A stretch of DNA of 7,790 nt, from contig DAIDKG010000056.1 of assembly GCA_027450125.1 (NCBI GenBank), forward strand, positions 1 to 7,790. Direction: 5' to 3'. The position numbers and the translations under genes are program-made. Every line of letters begins with the position of its first letter. The stretch's first letter is position 1. The notes below the pieces were generated by a model, which had not been told where the DNA came from, searched no databases, and saw only the letters and a program-made list of their open reading frames with translations. Positions 7,365 to 7,790 of the stretch are shown here, piece by piece. The DNA comes from Bordetella sp. Its GTDB lineage: Bacteria > Pseudomonadota > Gammaproteobacteria > Burkholderiales > Burkholderiaceae_B.

Positions 7365-7790
7365 TTAGACTTTCCGCAATTTTTCGATCGCAGCGTCCAG
7401 TGTGCTGTCTTTTTTGGCAAAGCAGAATCGCACGAGCCCGTGATTCGACTGCGGCGCATCCGGCTGGCGGTAGAAGGCGGATATGGGAATCACCGTGACA
7501 CCGTGCTCGACAGTAAGCCAGCGAGAAAAGTCTGCCTCACTGTCTCCGGAAATTTCGCGGTAGTCGGCCATCAGGAAGAACGTGCCCGGGCTGGGCAGGA
7601 CGCGAAACCGGCTGGTGGCCAATCCTTGGGCCAGGCGATCGCGCTTGGCCTGGTAGAAGCGCGACAGGCCAAGATAAGGCTCGGGATCTCGCAGGTACTG
7701 CGCCAGGGCGACTTGCATGGGCGACGATACGGTGAACACGATGAACTGGTGGATCTTGCGCAGTTCCGCGGTCATGGCGCTTGGGGCGCA
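7365..7790 (-). CDS. PLP-dependent aminotransferase, YbdL/methionine aminotransferase-like, C-terminal part (5' end outside window)
   Basis: The frame is open to the right edge, giving 141 C-terminal residues of a family usually about 385 long. It is a class I/II fold-type I aminotransferase: a pyridoxal-phosphate enzyme moving amino groups between amino acids and 2-oxo acids. The visible part resembles my recollection of E. coli YbdL closely: APSAMTAELRKIHQF, then SSPMQVALAQYLR, FYQAKRD, LPSPGTFFLMADY, WLTVEHGVTVIPISAFY and LVRFCFAKKDSTLDAAIEKL. The Arg of LVRFCF (codon at 7428-7430) is the conserved residue expected to bind the substrate carboxylate. The PLP-binding lysine lies outside the window. 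An internal ATG at 7775 is not the true start, because family-like sequence continues upstream of it. YbdL-like enzymes prefer methionine and aromatic amino acids, but a kynurenine or other specificity is possible. Confidence 0.9.
   Translation of the reverse strand, partial: CAPSAMTAELRKIHQFIVFTVSSPMQVALAQYLRDPEPYLGLSRFYQAKRDRLAQGLATSRFRVLPSPGTFFLMADYREISGDSEADFSRWLTVEHGVTVIPISAFYRQPDAPQSNHGLVRFCFAKKDSTLDAAIEKLRKV

Noticed and set aside
7169..7498. A 109-codon open frame on the plus strand
   Set aside because: Nearly half overlaps the aminotransferase antisense, the terminator-like hairpin lies inside it, and no family is recognisable.
7209..7790. A plus-strand frame from ATG 7209 open to the right edge
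   Set aside because: Only about the first 52 codons are outside the aminotransferase; the rest is its antisense shadow. No ribosome site or known motif is visible. A decayed mobile-element remnant was considered for 7020-7360 but no end repeats or transposase motifs support it.

Overview
The window looks like chromosomal DNA of a GC-rich betaproteobacterium. The protein styles suggest Alcaligenaceae (a Bordetella or Achromobacter relative), but that placement is inferred from remembered family resemblance, not from a search. All long genes are GC-rich housekeeping or general metabolic genes. No CRISPR array, prophage, complete insertion sequence, tRNA or rRNA was seen.

Layout, left to right. 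Bases 1-1758 hold the C-terminal four fifths of a catalase-peroxidase (katG, + strand, entering from the left edge). It converges, with a 13-base gap, on an M20D-family amidohydrolase (1772-2977, - strand; hippurate hydrolase or N-acyl-amino-acid deacylase type). A short divergent promoter region separates that gene from mnmE (+, best start 3129), the tRNA-modification GTPase. Just downstream is a 130-residue predicted exported protein of unknown function with four cysteines in its mature part (4567-4959, +). A 196-base convergent spacer with two overlapping hairpins follows. Then comes a DHA2-type major facilitator efflux transporter (5156-6556, - strand).

Bases 6557-7364 hold no convincing protein gene. 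The section 6717-7010 has the marks of a replication origin: two perfect DnaA boxes, a third near-consensus box, dyads, and a 110-base tract of about 27% GC in an otherwise GC-rich window. mnmE lies nearby, and in many proteobacteria the origin sits between the dnaA-rpmH-rnpA-yidC-mnmE cluster and mnmG-rsmG-parAB, so this is a good oriC candidate. Beyond the AT-rich tract, a weak promoter, a hairpin-rich stretch and a terminator-like hairpin (about 7012-7310) could form a small untranslated RNA, but this is speculative. The right edge (7365-7790, - strand) is the C-terminal third of a PLP-dependent aminotransferase like YbdL (methionine aminotransferase); its start lies outside the window.

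The genes do not form one pathway. katG (peroxide defence), the amidohydrolase (amide hydrolysis), mnmE (tRNA wobble modification), the exporter and the aminotransferase are separate units around the putative origin. The items most worth following up are the origin-like intergenic region, the possible RNA beside it, and the small cysteine-containing exported protein.
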